From assembly GCA_002413305.1 (NCBI GenBank), contig DHWS01000056.1, forward strand, positions 2,579 to 11,919: a DNA stretch of 9,341 nt, read 5' to 3'. This document shows, one piece after another, positions 1 through 4,805 of the stretch. A program made the position numbers and the translations under genes. This stretch comes from Actinobacteria bacterium UBA5176. Its GTDB lineage: Bacteria; Actinomycetota; UBA4738. The stretch's first letter is position 1, and every line of letters starts with the position of its first letter. The notes beneath the pieces were generated by a model that ran no database searches, was not told where the DNA came from, and was given only the letters and a program-made list of their open reading frames with translations.

Positions 1-30
1 GAGGCACGGGTTCGAATCCCGTTCGGACTA
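1..30 (+). tRNA. tRNA, 3' part only (anticodon outside the window; possibly tRNA-Glu)
   Basis: The first bases form the 3' half of a tRNA. A T-arm is clear: a 5-bp stem (6-10 pairing with 18-22) encloses the 7-nt loop TTCGAAT at 11-17, which has the invariant TTC and A58. Seven acceptor-strand bases (23-29) and an A discriminator (30) follow. CCA is not encoded. The anticodon, D-arm and 5' half lie beyond the left edge, so identity cannot be read. Base 72 is T, so the missing first base should be A (or G as a wobble). The variable-loop remnant and the position beside gltX make tRNA-Glu a reasonable guess, but that is inference. The gene points toward gltX, with only 20 bp between the tRNA end and the gltX stop codon. 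Confidence 0.85.
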
Positions 31-50
31 CTCGATCGCGGTGCTGGCTC

Positions 51-1499
51 TCAGGGCACGCCGGCGGCCGCGCGCAGGCGCTCCAGCGACCGCTCCTTGC
101 CGAGCAGCTCGAGCGATTCGAACAGGGGTGGCGAGACCAGGGTCCCGGTGACCGCGGCCCGGATCGGCTGGAAGGCCTGGGTGGCGGAGAGCCCCGATCC
201 CTCCTGGAGGCTTCGAAGGACGCGTTCGATCTCCCCGTGCGTCCAGTCCCCCACCGAATCCAGCCGCCCGGCGACCTCCCGCAGGTACTCCCCGCGTTCC
301 GGCCCGAGCATCTTCGCCGCCTTGGCGTCCGGTTCGACCCGGTCGACGAACAGGAACCGGATCAGCTCGGCGCCCTTCGGGATCGTGGACATGCGCTCCT
401 TCACGGCCGGTACGGCCCGGCGGACCACCTCGGGGTCGGCGTCCAGCCCCTGATGCAGGAGCTCCTTCTCCAACAGCTCCGCGATCCGGGCGTCCGGCGA
501 CTCCCGGATGTAGTGGCCGTTCATCCATTCGAGCTTCTGGACGTCGAACGCCGCGGGATTGTGCGACACGCGCGACAGATCGAACGCCCGGATCAGTTCG
601 TCGCGGGTGAGGAACGTGGTCTTCTCGTCGAGCGACCACCCCAGGAGCGCGAGGTAGTTGACGACCGCCTCCGGGAGGAACCCCTGCTCCTTGTACCACT
701 CGATCGAGATCGAACCGTGGCGCTTGGAGAGCTTCTGGCCCCCCGGAGTGGTGATGAGCGGGAGATGACCGTACCTCGGCGGTTCGGCACCCAGGGCCTG
801 GATCAGCTGGAGCTGCCGGGGGGTCGACGGCAGCAGGTCCTCCCCGCGGATCACGTGCGTCATCTGCATCTCCACGTCGTCCACCGCGGCCGAGAGCAGG
901 TACGTCGGCGTGCCGTCGCTCCGCAGGACCACGTAGTCCGTGAGGTCCCGGGCAGCGAAGTGCACGTCCCCCCGGATCAGGTCATGGACCGTGACGTCCT
1001 GGTCGGGCATCGCGAACCGGATCGCCTTCGCCCGGCCTTCGGCTTCGCGGGCCCGGCGTTCGTCCTCGGTCAGGTTCCGGCAGCGCCCGTCGTAGCCGGG
1101 GGTCGCGCCGCGGGCCAGGGCGGCCTTCCGGCGCTCCTCGAGCTCCTCCGGGGTGCAATAGCACGGATACGCATGGCCTTCGCCGACCAGCCGGCCGGCC
1201 ACCTCCCGATACAGCTCCAGCCGTTCGGTCTGCCGGTACGGACCGAACGGGCCGCCCACCTCGGGCCCCTCGTCCCATTCCAGCTCCAGCCACCGGAGCG
1301 AGTCGATGACCAGCGCGATGGCCTCGTCCGTCGAGCGCTTCCGGTCGGTGTCTTCGATCCGCAGGACGAACGCACCTCCATGGTGGCGCGCGAACAGCCA
1401 GCTGAACAGCGCGGTCCGGGCGCTGCCCACGTGAAGGTAGCCCGAGGGCGCCGGCGCGAAGCGGCACCGAACCTGCGGGCTTCCCGCGGTGTCAGACAC
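51..1499 (-). CDS. gltX: Glutamyl-tRNA synthetase (GluRS)
   Basis: This cytoplasmic class I aminoacyl-tRNA synthetase attaches glutamate to tRNA-Glu using ATP. The 482-residue product is full length for a bacterial GluRS. The HIGH-type signature is HVGS at 23-26 within PSGYLHVGSART, and the KMSKS-type loop is KLSKR at 256-260. The Rossmann half, the RGEDLLPSTPRQ segment (218-229) and a C-terminal helical anticodon-binding region are all present. C113, C115 and C140 sit where the E. coli zinc-site cysteines are, but the fourth ligand position (His in E. coli) is Asn142, so zinc binding is doubtful. The start is GTG. It overlaps the end of the upstream FAH-family gene by 8 nt (GTGTCTGA), so translational coupling is likely and no separate SD is needed. 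With gatB in the same window, GluRS may also charge tRNA-Gln, but the sequence does not settle whether it is discriminating. Confidence 0.97.
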   Translation of the reverse strand: MSDTAGSPQVRCRFAPAPSGYLHVGSARTALFSWLFARHHGGAFVLRIEDTDRKRSTDEAIALVIDSLRWLELEWDEGPEVGGPFGPYRQTERLELYREVAGRLVGEGHAYPCYCTPEELEERRKAALARGATPGYDGRCRNLTEDERRAREAEGRAKAIRFAMPDQDVTVHDLIRGDVHFAARDLTDYVVLRSDGTPTYLLSAAVDDVEMQMTHVIRGEDLLPSTPRQLQLIQALGAEPPRYGHLPLITTPGGQKLSKRHGSISIEWYKEQGFLPEAVVNYLALLGWSLDEKTTFLTRDELIRAFDLSRVSHNPAAFDVQKLEWMNGHYIRESPDARIAELLEKELLHQGLDADPEVVRRAVPAVKERMSTIPKGAELIRFLFVDRVEPDAKAAKMLGPERGEYLREVAGRLDSVGDWTHGEIERVLRSLQEGSGLSATQAFQPIRAAVTGTLVSPPLFESLELLGKERSLERLRAAAGVP

Positions 1500-2253
1500 C
1501 CTTCGTCACCTCGTTCTCCAGGACACCGATCCCCTCGATCTCCACTTCGACGCGGTCCCCCACCTGCATCGGGCCGACGCCGGCCGGGGTGCCGGTCATG
1601 ATCACGTCGCCCGGAAGCAGCGTCATGACCTGCGTGATGAACTCGATCAGCTCGTTCGGACCGAACGTGAGCAGCGACGTCCGCGCGGCCTGGCGCGTGT
1701 CGCCGCCGACGCGGCACTCGACCGCCACGTCAGTGGGGTCGAACACGGTCTCGATCCACGGGCCCAGCGGGCAGAAACCGTCGAACCCCTTGCCGCGGGT
1801 CCACTGGCCGTCCTTCGCCTGCAGGTCGCGCGCGGTCACGTCGTTGCCGCACGTGAAGCCCAGGATGTACTTCCCCGCCTCCTCGGACTTCACGTACCGG
1901 GCCAGGCGGCCGATGACCACGGCGAGCTCGGCCTCGTGGTCGACGCGCTCCGAGATGCTCGGGTACGGGATGGGGTCGCCGGGCCCGATGACCGAAGTCG
2001 AGGGCTTCAGGAAGATCAGCGGCTCCTCGGGGACCTCGCCGCCCATCTCCTCGGCGTGGTCCACGTAGTTTCGCCCGATGCACACGACCTTGCTGGGCAG
2101 AACTGGGGCCAGCAGGCGGACATCCTGGAGCGGGATCTCCTCCCCCGTCGGCACGGGGTTGTCGAAGTAGGTTCCCCGGAGCGGACGCACGAACGCCCCC
2201 TCCAGCGAGCCGGTGGCGATGCGGTTGCCGTGCCGGAAGCGAACCAGTCTCAC
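1492..2253 (-). CDS. Fumarylacetoacetate hydrolase (FAH) family protein
   Basis: The 253-residue product is a single FAH-fold enzyme. This family cleaves, decarboxylates or isomerises 2-oxo acids with a bound divalent metal; members include acylpyruvases, oxaloacetate decarboxylases and 2-hydroxyhepta-2,4-diene-1,7-dioate isomerases. Visible family motifs are CIGRNYVDHAEEMG (58-71), the metal ligands E107 and E109 in VDHEAELAVVIG, D138 in GNDVTARDLQ, KGFDGFCPLGPWI (155-167) and TGTPAGVG (220-227). The substrate cannot be told from sequence. The reading frame stays open to 2511, but the extra N-terminus is arginine-rich, unlike the family, and would overlap the divergent gene, so I place the start at the GTG at 2253. 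That codon has no SD but has TAGCCT 8 nt upstream, which suggests a leaderless mRNA. M. tuberculosis has the same FAH-gltX pairing (recalled as Rv2993c-Rv2992c), supporting co-transcription with gltX. Confidence 0.92.
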   Translation of the reverse strand: MRLVRFRHGNRIATGSLEGAFVRPLRGTYFDNPVPTGEEIPLQDVRLLAPVLPSKVVCIGRNYVDHAEEMGGEVPEEPLIFLKPSTSVIGPGDPIPYPSISERVDHEAELAVVIGRLARYVKSEEAGKYILGFTCGNDVTARDLQAKDGQWTRGKGFDGFCPLGPWIETVFDPTDVAVECRVGGDTRQAARTSLLTFGPNELIEFITQVMTLLPGDVIMTGTPAGVGPMQVGDRVEVEIEGIGVLENEVTKGV

Positions 2254-2261
2254 GAGCGACG

Positions 2262-2267
2262 AGGCTA
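2262..2267 (-). promoter_or_regulatory. Candidate -10 box (TAGCCT) for the FAH-gltX unit, leaderless type
   Basis: On the minus strand TAGCCT fits the actinobacterial TAnnnT -10 pattern and ends 8 nt before the GTG start of the FAH-family gene. No SD lies between them, so transcription probably begins at or next to the start codon. I see no convincing -35 hexamer at 17-19 nt. The last base of one copy of the direct repeat AGCAGGGCGC overlaps this box. Confidence 0.4.
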
Positions 2268-2314
2268 GCAGGGCGCACGAGCCGGCGGTGACGCGTCTCC
2301 CGCAAGCAGGGCGC
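2267..2314. repeat. 10-bp direct repeat AGCAGGGCGC, two copies (2267-2276 and 2305-2314)
   Basis: Two exact copies of AGCAGGGCGC start 38 bp apart, close to a whole number of helical turns slightly above 3.5. The left copy touches the candidate -10 of the FAH gene. The right copy overlaps the left arm of the inverted repeat at 2308-2331. They could be two half-sites for one regulator, but in GC-rich DNA a 10-mer pair may also be chance. Confidence 0.35.
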
Positions 2315-2331
2315 CACACGGATGGCGCCCT
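2308..2331. repeat. Perfect 9-bp inverted repeat, candidate operator
   Basis: The arms AGGGCGCCA (2308-2316) and TGGCGCCCT (2323-2331) are perfectly complementary around the 6-nt spacer CACGGA. The repeat lies in the divergent intergenic region, about 15 bp upstream of the candidate plus-strand -10 box and over its expected -35 area. No T-run follows on either strand, so it is not a typical intrinsic terminator. A regulator binding site is the simplest reading, and that is inference. Confidence 0.5.
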
Positions 2332-2345
2332 ACGTCGACCAGGGG

Positions 2346-2351
2346 TAGCCT
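2346..2351 (+). promoter_or_regulatory. Candidate -10 box (TAGCCT) for the plus-strand small ORF/methyltransferase unit
   Basis: TAGCCT, the same hexamer used by the divergent FAH gene, ends 9 nt before the GTG at 2361. This is the spacing expected of a leaderless transcript. There is no recognisable -35 hexamer; that area is occupied by the inverted repeat at 2308-2331. Confidence 0.35.
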
Positions 2352-2360
2352 CCGGCGTCA

Positions 2361-2462
2361 GTGGACGGAACGGACCGGATCGAGGCAGCACCTTGGACCG
2401 GACCGAACTTCCTGGAGGACAACGTCGAAGCCGTCGAGCAGGAACTCCGCACTCCCTGGTGA
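2361..2462 (+). CDS. Possible small ORF (33 aa), coupled to the downstream methyltransferase
   Basis: A GTG-initiated frame of 33 codons (MDGTDRIEAAPWTG and onward, ending LRTPW) fills the gap before the methyltransferase. Its TGA overlaps the methyltransferase ATG as TGATG, a classic re-initiation arrangement. By my count 25 of 33 third positions are G or C, consistent with coding use but lower than a strong housekeeping gene. The product is acidic: about eight Asp/Glu, mostly in a segment that could form one amphipathic helix. No signal peptide or membrane segment is visible. TAGCCT lies 9 nt upstream of the GTG, with no SD. I recognise no family. It may be a functional microprotein, a leader ORF that sets methyltransferase expression, a decayed gene fragment, or a chance ORF. 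Confidence 0.35.
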   Translation: MDGTDRIEAAPWTGPNFLEDNVEAVEQELRTPW

Positions 2463-3226
2463 TGGCCGGGTTGAACCCCAACACCCGCCGGTTCAGCCAC
2501 GACGCCGTCAACGTCGAGAACTACGAGCGGTACCGGCCGGACTACGCGGTTGAGGCGGTGGCCTGGTTCGTCGGGGCGGCCGGCCTGGGCCCCGGCGATC
2601 GCGTGGTCGACGTCGCGGCGGGGACGGGCAAGCTCACCCGCCGGTTGGTCGACGCCGGCCTGGACGTGGTGGCCGTGGAGCCCGGGCCCGCGATGCGACA
2701 GAGGCTGGCCTTGAGCCTGCCGGGCGTTCGGGTGGTGGCCGCGATGGCCGAGCGCCTCCCGCTCGCCACCGGGACCGTGCCCGCGATCGCGATCGCCCAC
2801 GGTTTCCACCTGTTCGACGTGGAGCCCGCCCTGGCCGAGCTTCGCCGGGTGGTCCGGCCCGGCGGCACGCTGGGCGTGTTCTCGAACGTCTACGCTCCCC
2901 ACGATCCGGTGAACGCTGCCGTCGACGCGGTGATCGATCGGTTCCTTCCCGCGGGCAAGGCCTCCTCGGCCGTCTTCGGCGTGTGGCACGACGCGCTGAC
3001 CGCCTCGGGGGCGTTCGAGCCGTCGGACGTTCGATCCTTCGACTATCCGCACGCGATCCTCTCCGGCAAGATCGCCGCCCTGGTCGCCACGTCGAGCGAC
3101 GTCGCGGCGCTGCCCGAAGCGGCCCACCGGGAGTTGCTCGGCGAGATCGAAGCGATGTCGGCGCGGCTCCCTCCCGAGGTCACCATCGCCGCCGAAACGC
3201 AGGTCGAGCTGTTCTCCCGGACGTAA
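2462..3226 (+). CDS. Class I SAM-dependent methyltransferase (Methyltransf_11 type)
   Basis: The 254-residue cytoplasmic product has the Rossmann-like SAM-binding fold. YERYRPDYA (21-29) matches the N-terminus usual in this subfamily. Motif I is VVDVAAGTGKLT (48-59), the acidic residue ending strand beta-2 that binds the SAM ribose is E73, and LRRVVRPGGTLGVF (127-140) is the post-motif region after strand 4. The methyl acceptor cannot be inferred; relatives act on small molecules, lipids or quinones. I choose the ATG at 2462 because homology-like sequence begins soon after it and the ATG overlaps the TGA of the preceding 33-codon frame. A GTG one codon earlier is an alternative. The frame is open back to 2213, but that part has no family character and runs into the divergent gene. 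The carbonic-anhydrase-like gene follows after 10 nt. Confidence 0.88.
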   Translation: MAGLNPNTRRFSHDAVNVENYERYRPDYAVEAVAWFVGAAGLGPGDRVVDVAAGTGKLTRRLVDAGLDVVAVEPGPAMRQRLALSLPGVRVVAAMAERLPLATGTVPAIAIAHGFHLFDVEPALAELRRVVRPGGTLGVFSNVYAPHDPVNAAVDAVIDRFLPAGKASSAVFGVWHDALTASGAFEPSDVRSFDYPHAILSGKIAALVATSSDVAALPEAAHRELLGEIEAMSARLPPEVTIAAETQVELFSRT

Positions 3227-3229
3227 GCT
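3224..3229 (+). promoter_or_regulatory. Candidate -10 box (TAAGCT) overlapping the methyltransferase stop codon
   Basis: TAAGCT begins with the TAA stop of the methyltransferase and ends 7 nt before the GTG of the carbonic-anhydrase-like gene. No SD lies in the 10-nt gap between the two genes. TAnnnT at this distance is the pattern expected for an internal leaderless promoter. The -35 region shows nothing convincing. Confidence 0.35.
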
Positions 3230-3236
3230 TCGGCCC

Positions 3237-3755
3237 GTGTCGACCCTCCCCTACCGAGGCCGAGAGCCGCGCATCGACCCCACCGCGTTCGTCGCTCCCG
3301 GTGCCTGGGTGATCGGCGACGTCGTGCTCGGCCCGGACGCGAGCGTGTGGTTCGGCGCCGTCCTCCGAGGGGACAGCGACCGGGTCAGGGTCGGGGCCAG
3401 GACGAACGTCCAGGACGGCGCGGTGCTGCACACCGACCCGGGGGTCCCGTGCGAGATCGGCGAGGACTGCACGATCGGGCATGGGGCCGTCGTCCACGGG
3501 TGCCGGATCGGGAACTCGTGCCTGATCGGGATGGGCGCCGTCGTGCTGTCCGGGGCGGTGATCGGGGACGAATCGCTGGTCGCCGCCGGCGCCCTGGTCC
3601 CCGAGGGCAAGGAGTTCCCGGCGCGATCGCTGCTGCTAGGGTCCCCGGTCCGAAGGCTCCGCGAGCTCACCGAGGAGGACGTCGAACGCCTGATCCGGCC
3701 GGGCGCCCGCAACTATCTGAGGTACGTGGACGGGTACCGCGCGCCGGATGTGTGA
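3237..3755 (+). CDS. Gamma-class carbonic anhydrase family protein (left-handed beta-helix)
   Basis: The 172-residue product is a hexapeptide-repeat protein that should form a left-handed beta-helix and trimerise, with metal sites between subunits. The three histidine ligands are in place: H65 in GAVLHTD, and H82 and H87 in IGHGAVVHGC. The conserved NVQDG (57-61) and the GNSCLIGMGAVV turn (92-103) match the family. Gamma carbonic anhydrases hydrate CO2 to bicarbonate. The acidic loop holding the proton-shuttle glutamate of Methanosarcina Cam is absent, so this is the shorter CamH/YrdA-like form, many members of which have weak or unproven activity. There is no signal peptide, so it is cytoplasmic. 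The start is GTG, 10 nt after the methyltransferase stop, with no SD. Linkage to the methyltransferase suggests co-expression but not a shared pathway. Confidence 0.92.
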   Translation: MSTLPYRGREPRIDPTAFVAPGAWVIGDVVLGPDASVWFGAVLRGDSDRVRVGARTNVQDGAVLHTDPGVPCEIGEDCTIGHGAVVHGCRIGNSCLIGMGAVVLSGAVIGDESLVAAGALVPEGKEFPARSLLLGSPVRRLRELTEEDVERLIRPGARNYLRYVDGYRAPDV

Positions 3756-3786
3756 GAGGAGGCGATCGAACCCCGGATCGACGGCT

Positions 3787-4713
3787 TCAGGCGCCGACGT
3801 ACGTCAACCAGTGGTCGTACGTCGGCTCGCTCCCGCTGGCCGCGGCGAAGAACGCCGTCTGCAAGGCGGCCGTCACCGGCCCGCGACCGAGCACCGCGAC
3901 GTCCCGGTCGTCCACCGACCGGATCGGAGCCAGCTCGGCCGCCGTCCCGGTGAAGAACGCCTCGTCGGCCGTGTACAGGTCGAACCGCGACAGGTTGCGT
4001 TCGATCACCTCGTAGCCGAGGTGGCGGGCGATCGTCATGACCGAATCGCGCGTGATCCCGTCGAGGCACCCCGCCTGGAACGGCGGTGTGTGCAGCGCCC
4101 CGTCCTTCACGATGAAGACGTTCTCCCCGGAGCCGTCGGTCACGTACCCCGCCATGTTGAGCATGATCGCCTCGTCGTATCCGGCGTTCAGCGCTTCGAC
4201 CTTCGCCAGGCTCGAGTTCAGGTACTGGCCGGTGGCCTTCGCGCCCGGGGGGAGGATGTTGTGGTCAAGGCGCTTCCACGACGAGATCTTCGCCCGCACG
4301 CCTCGCTCGCGGGACTCCTCGCCGAGGTACAGCCCCCACGACCACACCGCGACCAGGACGTTGACCGGCGCCGGCAGCGGGTTGAGCCCCATCTCGCCGT
4401 AGCCCCGGTAGACGAGCGGCCGGATATAGCAGGCCGTCATCGCGTTCTCGCGGACGGTGTCCTTCACGGCCTGGACGATCTCGTCCTCGGTGAACGGGAC
4501 CTCCATGGCGTACACCTTGCACGAGCGAAACAGCCGGTGGATGTGATCCTCCAGCCGGAACACGGCGGTGCCCTTCGGGGTCTCGTAGGCGCGGATGCCC
4601 TCGAACGCCCCGCTGCCGTAGTGCAGACCGTGGGTCAGGACGTGGATGGTGGCGTCCTCCCAGTCCACGAGCTTCCCGTCCATCCAGATCTTGTCGGTGG
4701 GTTGGATCGGCAA
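3787..4713 (-). CDS. ilvE: Branched-chain amino acid aminotransferase (class IV PLP)
   Basis: This cytoplasmic PLP enzyme exchanges amino groups between glutamate and the 2-oxo acids of leucine, isoleucine and valine, the last step of their synthesis. The 308-residue product matches the E. coli-type IlvE length. HYGSGAFEGIRAYE (31-44), YIRPLVYRGYG (96-106) and the PLP lysine K159 in PGAKATGQYLNSS are clear, as is the cofactor-binding motif DGSGEN (193-198). E. coli has Glu at the first position of that motif, where it contacts the pyridine nitrogen; here it is Asp193, a conservative change. I set the start at TTG 4713, because GGAGGAGG lies 6 nt upstream and the protein then begins with MPIQPTDKIWMDGK, like the family. 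The frame is open further to 4776 but without family character. The gene faces the carbonic-anhydrase-like gene with a 31-bp gap and is divergent from the lipoprotein gene. Confidence 0.95.
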   Translation of the reverse strand: MPIQPTDKIWMDGKLVDWEDATIHVLTHGLHYGSGAFEGIRAYETPKGTAVFRLEDHIHRLFRSCKVYAMEVPFTEDEIVQAVKDTVRENAMTACYIRPLVYRGYGEMGLNPLPAPVNVLVAVWSWGLYLGEESRERGVRAKISSWKRLDHNILPPGAKATGQYLNSSLAKVEALNAGYDEAIMLNMAGYVTDGSGENVFIVKDGALHTPPFQAGCLDGITRDSVMTIARHLGYEVIERNLSRFDLYTADEAFFTGTAAELAPIRSVDDRDVAVLGRGPVTAALQTAFFAAASGSEPTYDHWLTYVGA

Positions 4714-4719
4714 CTCGGT

Positions 4720-4727
4720 CCTCCTCC
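4720..4727 (-). promoter_or_regulatory. Strong ribosome binding site of ilvE (GGAGGAGG)
   Basis: On the minus strand GGAGGAGG stands 6 nt before the TTG codon at 4713. It is the strongest SD in the window and decides in favour of the TTG over in-frame codons further upstream. Its 5' base is shared with one arm of the long-range inverted repeat at 4727-4792. Confidence 0.7.
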
Positions 4728-4792
4728 AGGAGCCGGCTTCCAGCCTCATGAGCGGGCTGGGGCTCGGCGCGGGCAAGGATACCCGGCTCCTG
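4727..4792. repeat. Nested inverted repeats between ilvE and the lipoprotein gene
   Basis: The outer arms CAGGAGCCGG (4727-4736) and CCGGCTCCTG (4783-4792) are perfect 10-bp complements separated by 46 nt. Within them CCAGCC (4740-4745) and GGCTGG (4755-4760) form a second 6-bp stem with a 9-nt loop. The left outer arm touches the ilvE SD and the right outer arm lies just before the lipoprotein SD at 4794-4798. This could be a pair of operator half-sites (centres 56 bp apart) or an RNA fold in one of the leaders. No T-tract supports a terminator. Confidence 0.45.
4776..4781 (-). promoter_or_regulatory. Candidate -10 box (TATCCT) for ilvE
   Basis: On the minus strand TATCCT fits the TAnnnT -10 consensus and would give a 5' leader of roughly 55 nt before the TTG, including the strong SD. 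The outer inverted-repeat arm CAGGAGCCGG lies immediately upstream, in the spacer between -10 and -35. I see no good -35 hexamer. For the lipoprotein gene on the plus strand I find no clear -10. Confidence 0.35.
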
Positions 4793-4793
4793 C

Positions 4794-4798
4794 GAGGA
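4794..4798 (+). promoter_or_regulatory. Ribosome binding site of the lipoprotein gene (GAGGA)
   Basis: GAGGA lies 7 nt before the ATG at 4806, a normal spacing. It supports that ATG as the start, which is also the one that yields a well-formed lipoprotein signal peptide. Confidence 0.55.
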
Positions 4799-4805
4799 TG
4801 CCCCG

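Noticed and set aside
31..50. Possible terminator between the tRNA and gltX
   Set aside because: The 20-bp gap holds no stem-loop or T-run that I can support.
237..1601. 454-codon open frame on the plus strand opposite gltX
   Set aside because: It is antisense to a full-length gltX with all motifs and has an Arg/Pro/Val/Gln-rich composition typical of shadow frames in GC-rich DNA. No domain is recognisable.
2213..2461. Upstream in-frame extension of the methyltransferase
   Set aside because: It would overlap the FAH coding region and its promoter and has no homology-like sequence. The protein fits the family when started at 2462.
2254..2511. N-terminal extension of the FAH-family gene up to 2511
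   Set aside because: The added residues are Arg/Pro-rich, unlike FAH proteins, cover the whole divergent control region and overlap the methyltransferase start. The GTG at 2253 gives a normal-length enzyme.
3756..3786. Short dyad CGATC / GATCG in the convergent gap between the CA-like gene and ilvE, considered as a terminator
   Set aside because: The stem is only 5 bp with an 8-nt loop and no T-run, so it is too weak to call.
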